DNA from: Streptococcus sp. Marseille-P6264
GTDB lineage: Bacteria; Bacillota; Bacilli; Lactobacillales; Streptococcaceae
Direction: 5' to 3'
DNA length: 64,000 bases
Assembly: GCF_902460355.1 (NCBI RefSeq)
Contig: NZ_CABPTO010000001.1
Location: 248,001 to 312,000 of the forward strand
This document shows positions 8,100-17,989 of the stretch, piece after piece. The position numbers were made by a program, and so were the translations under genes. The notes under the pieces are model-generated. The model ran no database searches, was not told the DNA's origin, and worked only from the letters and a program-made list of their open reading frames with translations. Position 1 is the first letter of the stretch. The number at the start of each line of letters is the position of its first letter.

Positions 8100-10643
8100 C
8101 TAGACTGAAGCCTTGATAGCTTTCTCAACCGCTGCTTTTTCACGGGCAATCAAGTCAACACGCGCTGCGATTTCCTTGATTCCCATGCTGATGTTACGGC
8201 TGATAGCCATATCGTCTAGCTGCGGCTCAAAGAAGGCCTTATATTCTGCTAGTCTTTCTGCTGTTTTGAAGGCATTAGCTGGATAAATGACGAATTTGTC
8301 GAAGCTCATGTCGCCACCCAGAGCAGCCTTAATCCAATCCCAATTCTCACGCGCCCAGGTCCAAGCAGTAGCTTGAGTAAATTGGTGATTCAAGAGAGGG
8401 AGGTACCAACTCATAGCCAAATCTTGTGGTTTCACGATATCCTTGTTTTTCAAAGATTCCAAGATACGAGCAAGGGTTTCTGCGTCCTTAGTGTAAGCCA
8501 AAGCAGATGCCAATTGGCGTTTGAAGCTACCGTCGACTGTTGAAATATAATCATTCAAATATTGGTCAGCCAATTCTTTGCTCTCATCATGCTTGATTTG
8601 GTTGATGAGAATATGCAAGCGAATAGCCGCAGGCAATTTCTCCAAGTCCTCTTGATGAGCAGCAAAAATACGGCTTGCTTCTTGACTTGCTGCTTGATCA
8701 TCAGCTGCAATCAGACCTCCTACAACGATCTGGCGAACCAACTCATCCTCATCACTTTCCCCTTCTTTTGCTTCAAAGCCTAGACGATCAAAGTTGAATT
8801 TGCTAAGTTTAACAACCAATTCATGATAGGCTTTCTCGCACTCGCTTCCTTCGTCCACAAAGAGCTTAAGACCATTCAAAACGGCTTTAACTCCTGAAAC
8901 AACCAAATAGGAGGTTTCTTCTGTCAGTTTTTCAATTACAGGAACCAAATCAGCAAATGAAATGCTACCTGCTTCAGCCAAGAGACGGCGCTCTTGCACC
9001 ACTTGAAGCTTGCTGGTGCTATCCAATTCTGTAATGGTATCTAAAATCTGCTCAAGCAAGACACCTTGATAGTCCGTGATATAGTGGGCCGTATTTTCCG
9101 TATTGAAGCGCAAGGCACCTTGGTTTTGAGCAGCCAAGGCAGAATAATTTGGAATTTCCAGCGTTTCTGTTTCCAGCGTATCTGGCAAACCTTTCCAGTT
9201 GCTATTTAAAGGCAAGACCCAAGTGCGTTTCTTATCTTCGTGCTCTCCGATAAAGAATTGTTTTTGAGAGAGTTTGAGCGTATCGTTTTCTACTGTAGCT
9301 GTCAAAACAGGGTAGCCTGGCTGTTCCAGCCAAGAATCCATAAAGGATGCTACATCACGACCAGAAGCAGCTCCCAAGGCATTCCAGAGGTCACGACCGA
9401 TAGTATTTCCATACTGATGTTTAGCAAAGTAAGCATTCAAGCCTTTGGCAAAAGCCTCATCTCCCAACCAACGACGAAGCATGTGCATAAGGCGGCTTCC
9501 CTTAGCATAAACGATAGCCGGATCAAACAAAGTATTGATTTCGTCAGGGTGCTTCACTTCCACATGGACAGACTGAACTCCGTCTGTCGCATCCCGCTTA
9601 AGCGCCAAAGGCACACCTGTTGTTTGGAAATTCTCAAAGATATTCCAGCTTGGTTCAATCGCATTGACACAGACATATTCCATCATGTTGGCAAAGCTTT
9701 CATTGAGCCAAAGGTCATCCCACCACTTCATAGTGACCAAGTTTCCAAACCATTGGTGAGCCAACTCATGAGCAACGACAAGTGCTACATCTTGACGGCT
9801 GGATACCGTAGAATTTTCATCTACTAAGAGGTAAATCTCACGGTATGTGACCAGACCCCAGTTTTCCATAGCGCCAGATGAAAAGTCTGGCAGAGCTACA
9901 TGAAGCGACTGAGGAATAGGGTATTTGACACCGTAATATTCTTCGTAAAATTCAATAGAGCGAACCGCAATGTCCAAAGCAAATTCTAAGTTGCTAGCTG
10001 GGTGAGCCTTGGTTGCATAAACACCGACCAAAGTGCCGTTTTTAGTTTTAGCAGTAATGCCTTGCATATCGCCTGCAGCAAAAGCCAAGAGATAGGAAGA
10101 CATACGTGGAGTCGTTTCAAACTTCCAAATGCCAGTCGCTTTCCGGTTTTCAACGTCGATTTCAGGCATATTAGACAAGGCAAGTTCGCCTTCTGCTTGG
10201 TCAAATTTCAATGCCAAATCAAAAGTCGCTTTAGCTTCTGGCTCATCCACGCTAGGAAAGGCTTCACGGGCAAAATGGCTCTCAAACTGGGTAGAAATAA
10301 TTTCTTTTTTCACTCCATCTACTGTATAGTAAGATGGGTAAATCCCTGTCATATTATCTGTAATCTTACCTGTATAGGTCAAGGTTACCTTCACAGGGCC
10401 TGCTGTTTCCAACTCAACATAAAGAGCTTCATTGTCATTATCAAGAGTGAAGGGACGAGCTTTTCCATCTACTTCCACGACCTCAATCGTCAAATCCTTT
10501 TGGTGTAAGGAAATTTTCTCAGCTTTAGCTTCACCACTAATGGTAACTTTCCCTGAGAAGGTCTTATCCGCACGATTCAAATCCAAAAAGAGATCATAGT
10601 GCTCTGGAACAAAAGTATCAATAAAATGTGCAACTGCTTGCAT
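8100..10643 (-). CDS. pepN: Aminopeptidase N (lysyl aminopeptidase), M1 family
   Basis: 847 residues, the usual PepN length. This cytosolic zinc metallopeptidase removes N-terminal residues during peptide utilisation. GAMENWG is the exopeptidase motif, and HELAHQWFGN (HExxH, near residue 290) with the downstream NESFA Glu binds zinc. The C-terminal ERAP-like helical domain is present. The SD is GAGGAG, 6 bp before the ATG. An extended -10 (TGGTAGAAT on the minus strand) sits about 70 bp upstream at 10712-10717. The gene ends 9 bp before repeat copy 1, which probably terminates it. Confidence 0.97.
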   Translation of the reverse strand: MQAVAHFIDTFVPEHYDLFLDLNRADKTFSGKVTISGEAKAEKISLHQKDLTIEVVEVDGKARPFTLDNDNEALYVELETAGPVKVTLTYTGKITDNMTGIYPSYYTVDGVKKEIISTQFESHFAREAFPSVDEPEAKATFDLALKFDQAEGELALSNMPEIDVENRKATGIWKFETTPRMSSYLLAFAAGDMQGITAKTKNGTLVGVYATKAHPASNLEFALDIAVRSIEFYEEYYGVKYPIPQSLHVALPDFSSGAMENWGLVTYREIYLLVDENSTVSSRQDVALVVAHELAHQWFGNLVTMKWWDDLWLNESFANMMEYVCVNAIEPSWNIFENFQTTGVPLALKRDATDGVQSVHVEVKHPDEINTLFDPAIVYAKGSRLMHMLRRWLGDEAFAKGLNAYFAKHQYGNTIGRDLWNALGAASGRDVASFMDSWLEQPGYPVLTATVENDTLKLSQKQFFIGEHEDKKRTWVLPLNSNWKGLPDTLETETLEIPNYSALAAQNQGALRFNTENTAHYITDYQGVLLEQILDTITELDSTSKLQVVQERRLLAEAGSISFADLVPVIEKLTEETSYLVVSGVKAVLNGLKLFVDEGSECEKAYHELVVKLSKFNFDRLGFEAKEGESDEDELVRQIVVGGLIAADDQAASQEASRIFAAHQEDLEKLPAAIRLHILINQIKHDESKELADQYLNDYISTVDGSFKRQLASALAYTKDAETLARILESLKNKDIVKPQDLAMSWYLPLLNHQFTQATAWTWARENWDWIKAALGGDMSFDKFVIYPANAFKTAERLAEYKAFFEPQLDDMAISRNISMGIKEIAARVDLIAREKAAVEKAIKASV

Positions 10644-10711
10644 GTTTTTCTCCTCATCTAATTGAAGGGGCTGGTATTAAGCCAACCTCCATTCATGATT
10701 CATCTCTTACT

Positions 10712-10720
10712 ATTCTACCA
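10712..10720 (-). promoter_or_regulatory. Possible extended -10 promoter for pepN
   Basis: TGGTAGAAT on the minus strand resembles an extended -10 element (TGn plus a five-of-six match to TATAAT), about 70 bp before the pepN start. No convincing -35 is present. Confidence 0.4.
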
Positions 10721-10833
10721 TATTTAGTGACTTTATACTCATCCTAACTGACTCAAAATTGATTTTCATCTTCAGACATAATGTAATCATTTTAAAGCTA
10801 TCCTGTTATTCTCTTTTCTCCTCCCCAAAACAC

Positions 10834-10860
10834 AAAAAGACAAGCTTAGCCTGTCTTTTT
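10834..10860. terminator. Bidirectional terminator after phoU
   Basis: AAAAAGACAaGC / GCcTGTCTTTTT arms with a 3-nt loop and A/T tails on both sides, 8 bp beyond the phoU stop. Symmetric enough to act on either strand. Confidence 0.85.
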
Positions 10861-10868
10861 AACATATA

Positions 10869-11522
10869 TTATAATTCGATAATTTTACCCGTTTCAAAGT
10901 AAACAACCCACTCACAGATGTTTTTGGCATAATCGCCGATACGTTCCAAGAAAGAAATAACCTGGAAGTAATCACGGCCTGTAACGATAGCTTCAGGATT
11001 TTTCTTGATTTCTTCCGTAGCCAGGTCACGAATGCTATCAAAATAATGGTTGATTTTTTCATCCATGGCTGCTACTTCATAGGCTTGATCTACAGAACCA
11101 TTCAGGTAGAGATCAAGGGCAGCTTCAACGAAATTTTTCACATCGCGGCCCATCTTTTTAATTTCGTCCTCGACAGCTGGAATACGCTGTTCACCCTTCA
11201 TACGAATAGCTGCTTTTGCAATGGATACTGCATGGTCTCCCATACGCTCTAAGTCTGAAACAGCCTTTAGAACGGTTAAGACAGTACGAAGGTCTTGAGA
11301 AACAGGTTGTTGGAGGGCAATCATTTCAAATGATTTCTTTTCCAATTTCACTTCATATTCATTTACTTCTGCATCATCTTCGATGACTTCCTTTGCCAAG
11401 TCACGGTCATGCGTGACAAAAGCACGCACGGTGCGGTTGATTTGTGAGAGTACTTCTTGTCCCATGGCATAGAACTGGTTGTGCAATTTCTCCAAATCTT
11501 CTTCAAATTGAGATCGTAACAT
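10869..11522 (-). CDS. phoU: Phosphate transport regulator PhoU
   Basis: 217 residues, two PhoU repeats of three-helix bundles. Acidic metal-binding motifs are visible (EVIEDDAEVNEYE in the first repeat, EVAAMDEKINHYFDS in the second). PhoU modulates Pst transport and two-component phosphate signalling. I prefer the second of two adjacent ATGs (11522), because the SD AAGGAG sits 7 bp before it but only 4 bp before the first. It is the last gene of the pst operon, 11 bp after the second pstB, and is followed by a strong terminator. Confidence 0.95.
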   Translation of the reverse strand: MLRSQFEEDLEKLHNQFYAMGQEVLSQINRTVRAFVTHDRDLAKEVIEDDAEVNEYEVKLEKKSFEMIALQQPVSQDLRTVLTVLKAVSDLERMGDHAVSIAKAAIRMKGEQRIPAVEDEIKKMGRDVKNFVEAALDLYLNGSVDQAYEVAAMDEKINHYFDSIRDLATEEIKKNPEAIVTGRDYFQVISFLERIGDYAKNICEWVVYFETGKIIEL

Positions 11523-11533
11523 CATTCAACTCC

Positions 11534-12292
11534 TTATCCAAATTTTCCTGTAATATAATCTTCTGTTTCCTTATTTTGTGGGTTGAGGAACATCTCCTTA
11601 GTATCATTAAACTCGATCAAATCGCCACCCAAGAAGAAGCCCGTTTTATCCGAAAGCCGAGAAGCCTGCTGCATGGAGCGCGTCACCAAAAGCATGGTAT
11701 AGGTGTCTTTGAGCCCATAGAGAGTTTCCTCAATCTTACCAGCAGAGATTGGATCTAGCGCAGATGTCGGCTCATCCAAGAGGATGATTTTCGGGCTGGT
11801 AGCTAAAACGCGTGCTACACAAATCCGCTGCTGTTGACCACCAGAGAGACCAATAGCCGAATCATGTAGACGGTCTTTCACTTCGTCCCAGATAGAAGCC
11901 CCAATCAAGGATCGCTCTACCGCTTCATCTAAAACCTGTTTATCCTTAATACCATTGATACGCAGTCCATAGACAACATTTTCATAAATGGTCATTGGGA
12001 ATGGATTAGGCTGCTGGAAAACCATGCCAATTTCCTTACGCAACTCCACCGTATCTGTCCGAGGACTGTAGATATTGTGACCGTTATAGATGACAGTGCC
12101 TGTCGTTGTTACTTCTGGATTCAAATCGCCCATACGGTTGATAGCCTTGAGCAAGGTAGATTTCCCTGAACCGGACGGTCCAATCAAGGCAGTGATTTCA
12201 TTAGGCATAAAGTCCAAGGAGACACTATTAAGTGCTTTCTTTTTATTATAATAAACCGACAAGTCCTTGACTTGCAAAATAGGTTCTGTCAT
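11534..12292 (-). CDS. pstB: Phosphate ABC transporter ATP-binding protein PstB (second copy)
   Basis: 252 residues, an ABC ATPase energising phosphate import through PstCA. Walker A is GPSGSGKST, the signature LSGGQQQR, Walker [14 protein letters not shown]; the position of the H-loop His holds Arg ([10 protein letters not shown]) where the neighbouring paralogue has THNMQQA. That substitution could weaken ATP hydrolysis or be compensated in a PstB heterodimer. It lies 27 bp downstream of the other pstB. Tandem non-identical pstB genes are usual in streptococci. Confidence 0.95.
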   Translation of the reverse strand: MTEPILQVKDLSVYYNKKKALNSVSLDFMPNEITALIGPSGSGKSTLLKAINRMGDLNPEVTTTGTVIYNGHNIYSPRTDTVELRKEIGMVFQQPNPFPMTIYENVVYGLRINGIKDKQVLDEAVERSLIGASIWDEVKDRLHDSAIGLSGGQQQRICVARVLATSPKIILLDEPTSALDPISAGKIEETLYGLKDTYTMLLVTRSMQQASRLSDKTGFFLGGDLIEFNDTKEMFLNPQNKETEDYITGKFG

Positions 12293-12319
12293 AAGTTCAT
12301 TCCTTTAGTTTCTTCACCT

Positions 12320-13123
12320 TTAACCGAAATGACCAGAAACATAGTCATTGGTCGACTGCAATTTGGCATTTTGGAAAATATTGGCAGTTTTGTCGTACTC
12401 AATCAAATCCCCCAGATAAAAGAAGCCGGTGTAGTCACTGGCCCGGGCAGCCTGCTGCATATTGTGAGTCACGATGATGATCGTATAGTCCTTTTTGAGC
12501 TCAAACATGGTCTCTTCCAGCTGCATGGTCGCAATCGGATCCAGCGCAGAAGCCGGCTCGTCCATAAGCAAGATATCTGGCTTGACTGAGATAGCTCGGG
12601 CAATACAGAGTCGCTGCTGCTGGCCGCCTGACAAGGTCAAGGCTGATTTATGAAGATCATCCTTGACTTGGTCCCAAAGCGCGGCTTGCTTGAGCGAAGT
12701 TTCAACAAGTTCATCCAAAATATTTTTATCTTTTACACCAGCACGTTCATGGGCAAAGGTAATGTTGCGATAAATAGACTTGGCAAATGGATTGGGACGT
12801 TGAAAGACCATGCCGATGTGCTTACGCATTTCGTAAACGTTGATATCAGACCGATTGACGTCTATTCCTTGGTAAAGAATTTGCCCTGTTACCTTAGCAA
12901 TATCAATCGTGTCATTCATACGATTAAGACTGCGGAGATAGGTAGATTTCCCTGAGCCAGACGGTCCAATCAAAGCTGTGATTTTATTCTTTTCAAACTG
13001 CATATCAATACCCTTGATGGATTCTTTTTTACCATAGTAAACATGCAAATCCTTGGTCGAAAGGGCTACCTTTTCTTCAGGAAAAGTAATGATATGTTTT
13101 TCATTCCAATTATATTCTGTCAT
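12320..13123 (-). CDS. pstB: Phosphate ABC transporter ATP-binding protein PstB (first copy)
   Basis: 267 residues. Walker [10 protein letters not shown], signature [10 protein letters not shown], Walker B DILLMDEPASALDP and the H-loop His in THNMQQA are all intact. Relative to its paralogue it has an N-terminal extension of about 15 residues (MTEYNWNEKHI). The SD AAGGAG overlaps the pstA stop, giving a 10-bp gap and likely translational coupling. Membrane-associated partner of PstC and PstA. Confidence 0.95.
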   Translation of the reverse strand: MTEYNWNEKHIITFPEEKVALSTKDLHVYYGKKESIKGIDMQFEKNKITALIGPSGSGKSTYLRSLNRMNDTIDIAKVTGQILYQGIDVNRSDINVYEMRKHIGMVFQRPNPFAKSIYRNITFAHERAGVKDKNILDELVETSLKQAALWDQVKDDLHKSALTLSGGQQQRLCIARAISVKPDILLMDEPASALDPIATMQLEETMFELKKDYTIIIVTHNMQQAARASDYTGFFYLGDLIEYDKTANIFQNAKLQSTNDYVSGHFG

Positions 13124-13133
13124 TGCTTCTCCT

Positions 13134-14018
13134 TTATGCAGAGGTTAATTTCTTGTGCAAGTAGGAACCGAGTTTGCGGGCTCCAAAGTTGAAAATCAAG
13201 ATGAAAATCAGAAGCACTGCTGCTGATCCAGCTGACACCACAGTTCCATCAGGAATGGTTCCTTCACTATTGACTTTCCAGATATGGACGGCCAGCGTCT
13301 CCGCCTGCCGGAAAATCGAAATCGGACTGGTAATGCTGAAAATGTTCCAGTTAGACCAATCCAGAGCCGGCGCAGATTGACCTGCGGTGTAAATCAAGGC
13401 AGCTGCTTCACCGAAAATCCGACCAGAAGCAAGGACAATCCCTGTCACAATACCTGGCAGAGCCTCTGGAATGACCACATGCAGCACTGTTTCCCAGCGG
13501 GAAATTCCAAGAGCCAATCCTGCTTCACGCTGTGTATGGTGAACGTGGCGTAAGCTGTCCTCGACATTCCGAGTCATCTGAGGCAGATTGAAGACAGTCA
13601 GCGCCAAGGCACCAGAGATGATAGAAAAGCCATACTCAAACTGGACAACGAAAATCAAATAGCCAAAGAGTCCGACTACCACAGATGGCAGAGAGGACAG
13701 GATTTCAATACAGGTACGGACAAAATTAGTCACTGGACCTTTTTTAGCGTACTCAGCCAGATAGACTCCCGCTCCCATCGAAAGGGGAACAGAGATAATC
13801 AGAGTAATCACCAGTAGGAAGAAGGAATTGTAGAGCTGAATCCCAATACCACCGCCAGCTTGATAAGAAGAAGATTTCCCTGTCAAGAAAGACCAGGAAA
13901 TATGCGGCAATCCTCTTACCAGAATATAAAGAATCAGAGAGGCAAGGATAGCAACAATGATACCAGCTATCGTGTAGAGGATACCAGTCGCCAATTTATC
14001 TAATTTCTTAGCGTGCAT
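13134..14018 (-). CDS. pstA: Phosphate ABC transporter permease PstA
   Basis: 294 residues with about six transmembrane helices and the binding-protein-dependent permease motif around REAGLALGISRWETVLHVV (EAA loop). It forms the membrane channel with PstC. The N-terminal region (KLATGILY) and the segment SLPSVVVGLFGY are PstA-like. The start overlaps pstC by 11 bp, and pstB follows after 10 bp. Role follows from family and operon position. Confidence 0.96.
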   Translation of the reverse strand: MHAKKLDKLATGILYTIAGIIVAILASLILYILVRGLPHISWSFLTGKSSSYQAGGGIGIQLYNSFFLLVITLIISVPLSMGAGVYLAEYAKKGPVTNFVRTCIEILSSLPSVVVGLFGYLIFVVQFEYGFSIISGALALTVFNLPQMTRNVEDSLRHVHHTQREAGLALGISRWETVLHVVIPEALPGIVTGIVLASGRIFGEAAALIYTAGQSAPALDWSNWNIFSITSPISIFRQAETLAVHIWKVNSEGTIPDGTVVSAGSAAVLLIFILIFNFGARKLGSYLHKKLTSA

Positions 14019-14925
14019 AGTTTTTCTTACCTCTTTCTTTTGTAATCAGTTTAATGACACTGTTAAAGGCCAAGCTCATCATCAAGAGCACCAGAGCCAG
14101 AGACCAGAGAACGTTATTGTCCACTGTTCCCATAACGGTATTTCCGATTCCCATGGTCAAAACGGAAGTCAGGGTCGCCGCAGGTGTTGTCAAAGAGGTT
14201 GGAATCACCGCAGAGTTACCGACAACCATTTGAATGGCCAAGGCTTCACCGAAGGCACGTGCCATTCCAAAGACCACAGCTGTAAAGATACCAGAGCGAG
14301 CAGCCTTTAGCGTTACCCGCCAAATGGTCTGCCAGCGCGTTGCACCCATAGCCAGACTTGCTTCACGGTAGTGACGTGGCACAGCACGCAGACTGTCCGT
14401 CGTCATAAAGGTGACGGTCGGCAAAATCATGACAAAGAGCACAAAAATACCAGACAAAATCCCAAAACCAGTACCGCCAAAAACAGTCCGAACAAAAGGA
14501 ACCACAACCTGCAAACCGATGAATCCGTAAACAACAGACGGAATCCCAACTAAAAGCTCAATCGCCGGTTGCAGTATCTTTGCTCCTTTTGGAGACACCT
14601 CTGTCATAAAGACGGCTGCTCCAATAGCAAATGGCGTTGCAATCAATGCTGACAAAATCGTAACAATGAAAGAACCCAAGATCATGGGTAGAGCACCGAA
14701 TTCCTTACCTGACGGATTCCAAGTGGAGCCAAATAAGAATTCAAATACATTGACTCCGTTGACAAAGAAGGTCGATAAGCCCTTTTGCGCCACGAAGATT
14801 AGAATCATGGCTACAATCAGGACGATTAAAGACAGGCAGGCAAAGGTGATATATTTACCAAATTTTTCCAGACGAGAGTTTTTCGAAGGGGATAGTAATT
14901 TTTTTGCTAATTCTTCATTTCTCAT
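14008..14925 (-). CDS. pstC: Phosphate ABC transporter permease PstC
   Basis: 305 residues, about six transmembrane helices, with the EAA loop around [19 protein letters not shown] and the PstC-typical [12 protein letters not shown]. It partners PstA in the inner-membrane phosphate channel. It overlaps pstS by 4 bp at the 5' end and pstA by 11 bp at the 3' end, showing a tightly coupled operon. Confidence 0.96.
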   Translation of the reverse strand: MRNEELAKKLLSPSKNSRLEKFGKYITFACLSLIVLIVAMILIFVAQKGLSTFFVNGVNVFEFLFGSTWNPSGKEFGALPMILGSFIVTILSALIATPFAIGAAVFMTEVSPKGAKILQPAIELLVGIPSVVYGFIGLQVVVPFVRTVFGGTGFGILSGIFVLFVMILPTVTFMTTDSLRAVPRHYREASLAMGATRWQTIWRVTLKAARSGIFTAVVFGMARAFGEALAIQMVVGNSAVIPTSLTTPAATLTSVLTMGIGNTVMGTVDNNVLWSLALVLLMMSLAFNSVIKLITKERGKKNYAR

Positions 14926-15806
14926 TTGCTATCTCCTTTTAAGCTCGTAACATTTCCATCAGCATCTTTGCTGACCTGCATTTCCTTGATGGAAATATAG
15001 CCCATTCCTGAGACGATTCCATCCTGAACTTCATCTGACAGCATGTAGTTCAGAAACTCTGCTGCAAGACCAGTCGGCTTGCCCAATGTATACATATGCT
15101 CATAAGACCATAGCGGCCAAGCATTGGTCGCAACATTCTTAGCCGTTGGCTCGTAGCCATTGAGCTTCAAAGTCTTGACAGAATCATCCACATAAGCAAA
15201 GGCAAGATAAGAAATGGCTCCCGGTGTTTGAGAAACAATGGACTTAACCATCCCATTTGAATCCTGCTCCTGACTTTGAACGGCTGATTTACCATTCATG
15301 ATGACACTGTCAAACGTAGCTCGAGAACCAGAACTTGCCGCACGGTTGATGATGGAAATCTCTAGGTTTTTCCCACCCAGCTGCTTCCAGTTGGTCACTT
15401 CACCAGTAAAAATCTTCTGCAGTTGCTCCGCCGTTAAATTATCGACAGACACTTCTTTATTAACAATCACGGCAATTCCAGCGACTGCTACCTTGTGGTC
15501 AACAAGGGCTGAAGCATTAATCCCTTCTTTTTCCTCAGCAAACACATCTGAGTTGCCAATTTCAACCGCGCCAGACTGAACCTGAGACAAGCCAGTACCT
15601 GATCCGCCACCTTGAACATTGACTGTTTTTCCAATATTTGCCGAACCAAACTCATCCGCTGCAGCTTCAACAAGCGGCTGAAGAGCTGTCGAACCAACGG
15701 CAGTCATGGACTCCCCACGGTCAATCCAGCTGGAACAGGCTGATAGGCTGACTGCAAATAGCACTAGAACCGCTGACAAAATCAGCTTATATTTTTTCTT
15801 CACCAT
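14922..15806 (-). CDS. pstS: Phosphate-binding lipoprotein PstS
   Basis: 294 residues. The lipoprotein signal peptide ends in a lipobox (SLSAC, Cys24), so the mature protein is lipid-anchored outside the membrane. The family phosphate-binding motifs [20 protein letters not shown] and NRAASSGSR are present. It is the first gene of the pst operon; the SD GAGG lies 6 bp before the ATG. The leader carries three copies of TCCACTAT-type repeats. No pnpRS-type regulator genes are adjacent. Confidence 0.96.
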   Translation of the reverse strand: MVKKKYKLILSAVLVLFAVSLSACSSWIDRGESMTAVGSTALQPLVEAAADEFGSANIGKTVNVQGGGSGTGLSQVQSGAVEIGNSDVFAEEKEGINASALVDHKVAVAGIAVIVNKEVSVDNLTAEQLQKIFTGEVTNWKQLGGKNLEISIINRAASSGSRATFDSVIMNGKSAVQSQEQDSNGMVKSIVSQTPGAISYLAFAYVDDSVKTLKLNGYEPTAKNVATNAWPLWSYEHMYTLGKPTGLAAEFLNYMLSDEVQDGIVSGMGYISIKEMQVSKDADGNVTSLKGDSK

Positions 15807-15831
15807 TTTTTTCCTCGAAATCTTGAGAATA

Positions 15832-15883
15832 ATAGTGGAATGTCTATTTGAAAGAAACTGAAAATCCCACTATATCCACTATA
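15832..15883 (-). promoter_or_regulatory. Repeat cluster in the pstS leader (possible operator)
   Basis: ATAGTGGA at 15832-15839 is an inverted partner of TCCACTAT at 15875-15882. A third, near-identical copy (TCCCACTAT) stands at 15865-15873, giving a direct repeat of 9-10 bp spacing on the minus strand (TATAGTGGA, TATAGTGGG). It lies 26-76 bp upstream of the pstS start, where a phosphate regulator or promoter would act. Regulator unknown. Confidence 0.4.
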
Positions 15884-15903
15884 ACATAGAAAGAGGGCTT
15901 TGC

Positions 15904-17217
15904 CTAGTCTTTTGAACGAAAGCGAAGCCCCTTTGGGAAATAATTTTTCAAGGTATTTCCAGTAATTTTTGCAAAACCCAGACCATTGCCTTGGGCAAGT
16001 ACTTGATACCAGCCATTTGGATAGTTTTGTGAGAGTTGAACTGTCTCGCCTGCTACATATTTGCTAAAGGCCTCATCATCAATCTCAAGGACAGAGACGA
16101 CTTCACTGGGCCTCAAGGCTAAACCTAAGGCGAAGCTCGGTTCAAAGCGATTTTTCTTAAATTCACCCAGATGCAGGCCATTGCGAGCAATTTTCAGCTT
16201 GGACATGTCTGGTAGTCCAGCTGGCACCAGATACAGATTGTCCCCAAATGTCTCTAAATGGCCTTCTGGCTCAATTTTTAGATGCTTTTTCTGGAAATCT
16301 TGCCAGAGTTTTCTTTGCTCAGCTGTCAATTTATTTCTGGCAGCCTTGATTTTTTTAGCAGACTGGCTTCCTGTAAAGCGAAATTTCGCTACAAATTGTC
16401 CTTCTCCTTTGAAATGGTGGGGATACATACGAGCTGTTTCTGGAAAATCAATCCCTGCCACCATGCCATTGACTTTTGGTATTTCAAGCAATTCCAAAGG
16501 AAAATTCTCTAAAAGCCAAGCGACAATTTCTTCATTTTCTTCAGGTGCCCAGGTGCAGGTCGAATAAACCAACTGCCCGCCTGTCGCCAACATCTTGACA
16601 GCGTCCGCTAAAATTTCTCGCTGCAGACGTGCACACTGAGCAGGATATTCTGAGTTCCAATACTGGGTCGCATCTGGCTGCTTGCGAAACATCCCTTCGC
16701 CAGAGCAAGGAGCATCCAGAACAATGAGGTCAAAATAGCCCTGATAAACCTTAGCCAATCTATCGGCAGATTCGTTGGTGACAAGGACATTTCGCGCTCC
16801 AAAACGCTCAATGTTTTCTACCAAAATTTTACTGCGTTTGGCATTGATTTCGTTAGAAACCAGCACACCTGTATTTCTCAGATAAGAGAGTAAGTGGGTA
16901 GATTTCCCGCCAGGTGCGGCAGCCAAGTCCAAAACTTTCATTCCCTTTTGCGGTGCTGCAACCTGGGCAACCATCTGGGCAGCTGGCTCTTGAGAATAAA
17001 CCAGCCCCGTGACGTGTTCTACCGACTTACCAGACATTTTTCCATAATAGCCCCAGTCTGTGTTTGGTATAGCATTCACAAAATCTTTCTGATTCTCTTT
17101 TAAAGGATTGCTTCGAAAGGCTGAAATCGGCTCTTGATCAAAAGTCGCAAAAAAAGCCTCTGCTTCCTTCCCCAAGAGCTCCTCATACTTTTCCTTAAAA
17201 CCTACTGGAAAGTCCAT
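15904..17217 (-). CDS. rsmF: rRNA (cytosine-C5)-methyltransferase, RsmF/YebU type
   Basis: 437 residues. The SAM-binding motif I is LDLAAAPGGKST (about residues 96-107). The two NOL1/NOP2/Sun cysteines appear in DAPCSGEGMF and YSTCTW. A C-terminal RNA-binding extension of about 150 residues (PUA-like) follows, typical of the RsmF group. It most likely methylates a 16S rRNA cytosine; the exact position cannot be read here. It is the last gene of a four-gene set (spx, UPF0223, IMPase-like, this), with a 1-bp gap upstream. No clear terminator separates it from pstS. Confidence 0.9.
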   Translation of the reverse strand: MDFPVGFKEKYEELLGKEAEAFFATFDQEPISAFRSNPLKENQKDFVNAIPNTDWGYYGKMSGKSVEHVTGLVYSQEPAAQMVAQVAAPQKGMKVLDLAAAPGGKSTHLLSYLRNTGVLVSNEINAKRSKILVENIERFGARNVLVTNESADRLAKVYQGYFDLIVLDAPCSGEGMFRKQPDATQYWNSEYPAQCARLQREILADAVKMLATGGQLVYSTCTWAPEENEEIVAWLLENFPLELLEIPKVNGMVAGIDFPETARMYPHHFKGEGQFVAKFRFTGSQSAKKIKAARNKLTAEQRKLWQDFQKKHLKIEPEGHLETFGDNLYLVPAGLPDMSKLKIARNGLHLGEFKKNRFEPSFALGLALRPSEVVSVLEIDDEAFSKYVAGETVQLSQNYPNGWYQVLAQGNGLGFAKITGNTLKNYFPKGLRFRSKD

Positions 17218-17218
17218 A

Positions 17219-17989
17219 CTAGCCTTTTCCCTTTCGTAAATACTCTTGTAATTCGTCTAACTTACACTTTGGTGCAATCATAATCGGCTCCTGAGTCTGA
17301 AAATTCGGCTGTTCGCCATCAAGAGTCTGAATGACGAAGCCTAATTTGTCAGCCATCACATAGGCCGCCGCATAGTCCCAAGGCCAATTATAAGAGAAAT
17401 AGGCGGCTAATCCACCAGCCAAGGTCTTAGCAAAACTAATCCCAGCACTGCCATAGACACGCACCCCCAAGCAATCACGAGCTAAATCAGCTAGTCCCCA
17501 GTGATTATGCTCCAGCATACTAGCATTTGAAGCCATAAGATATTGCTGCAAGGGCTTGTCGATAAAAGCAGACAACTTTCTGTCATTGCAGTACACATCA
17601 AAAGCCCCGCCTCCGTGAAAAAGCTGGTCTCTTGTCACATCGTAAATCAAGCCGAACTTGCCCTGCCCATTTTCAAAATAAGCCAACATAATAGCAAAAT
17701 CAGCCCGCTGGGTAATGAAATTATTGGTGCCATCAATGGGATCAATCACCCATACATTACCATCCGCTATGTCGTGTCGCAGGTCATTTTCCTCAGCCAA
17801 AATCGCGTCGTTCGGATACTGAGCTAAAATTTTCCCAACCAAATCATCTTGGATGAAGCGGTCCATTTGAGTCACCAAGTCAGTCGGGCTGCTCTTTTGT
17901 ACGACATCCAAATCATCATAGAGATGGTCTCTTAAAAAAGCACCTGCCTGATAAACTATTTCTTTCGCAAAATGAAATTTATTTTCCAA
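17219..17989 (-). CDS. Inositol monophosphatase family protein
   Basis: 256 residues, a Mg2+-dependent phosphatase fold. Metal-ligand motifs are ILAEEND (the EE pair), [11 protein letters not shown] (DPxDGT) and WPWDYAAA (WD). Substrates may include inositol phosphate or other sugar phosphates; the true substrate in streptococci is unclear. The start overlaps the UPF0223 gene by 11 bp, and the stop is 1 bp from the methyltransferase start. Confidence 0.9.
   Translation of the reverse strand: MENKFHFAKEIVYQAGAFLRDHLYDDLDVVQKSSPTDLVTQMDRFIQDDLVGKILAQYPNDAILAEENDLRHDIADGNVWVIDPIDGTNNFITQRADFAIMLAYFENGQGKFGLIYDVTRDQLFHGGGAFDVYCNDRKLSAFIDKPLQQYLMASNASMLEHNHWGLADLARDCLGVRVYGSAGISFAKTLAGGLAAYFSYNWPWDYAAAYVMADKLGFVIQTLDGEQPNFQTQEPIMIAPKCKLDELQEYLRKGKG

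Noticed and set aside
9240..9827. 195-codon + strand ORF inside pepN
   Set aside because: It lies opposite the conserved M1 peptidase frame, has no SD or recognisable domain, and its residues look like an antisense shadow.
10724..10800. Short minus-strand ORF of about 26 codons between phoU and pepN
   Set aside because: No SD at a usable distance and no conserved feature; it probably overlaps the pepN promoter.
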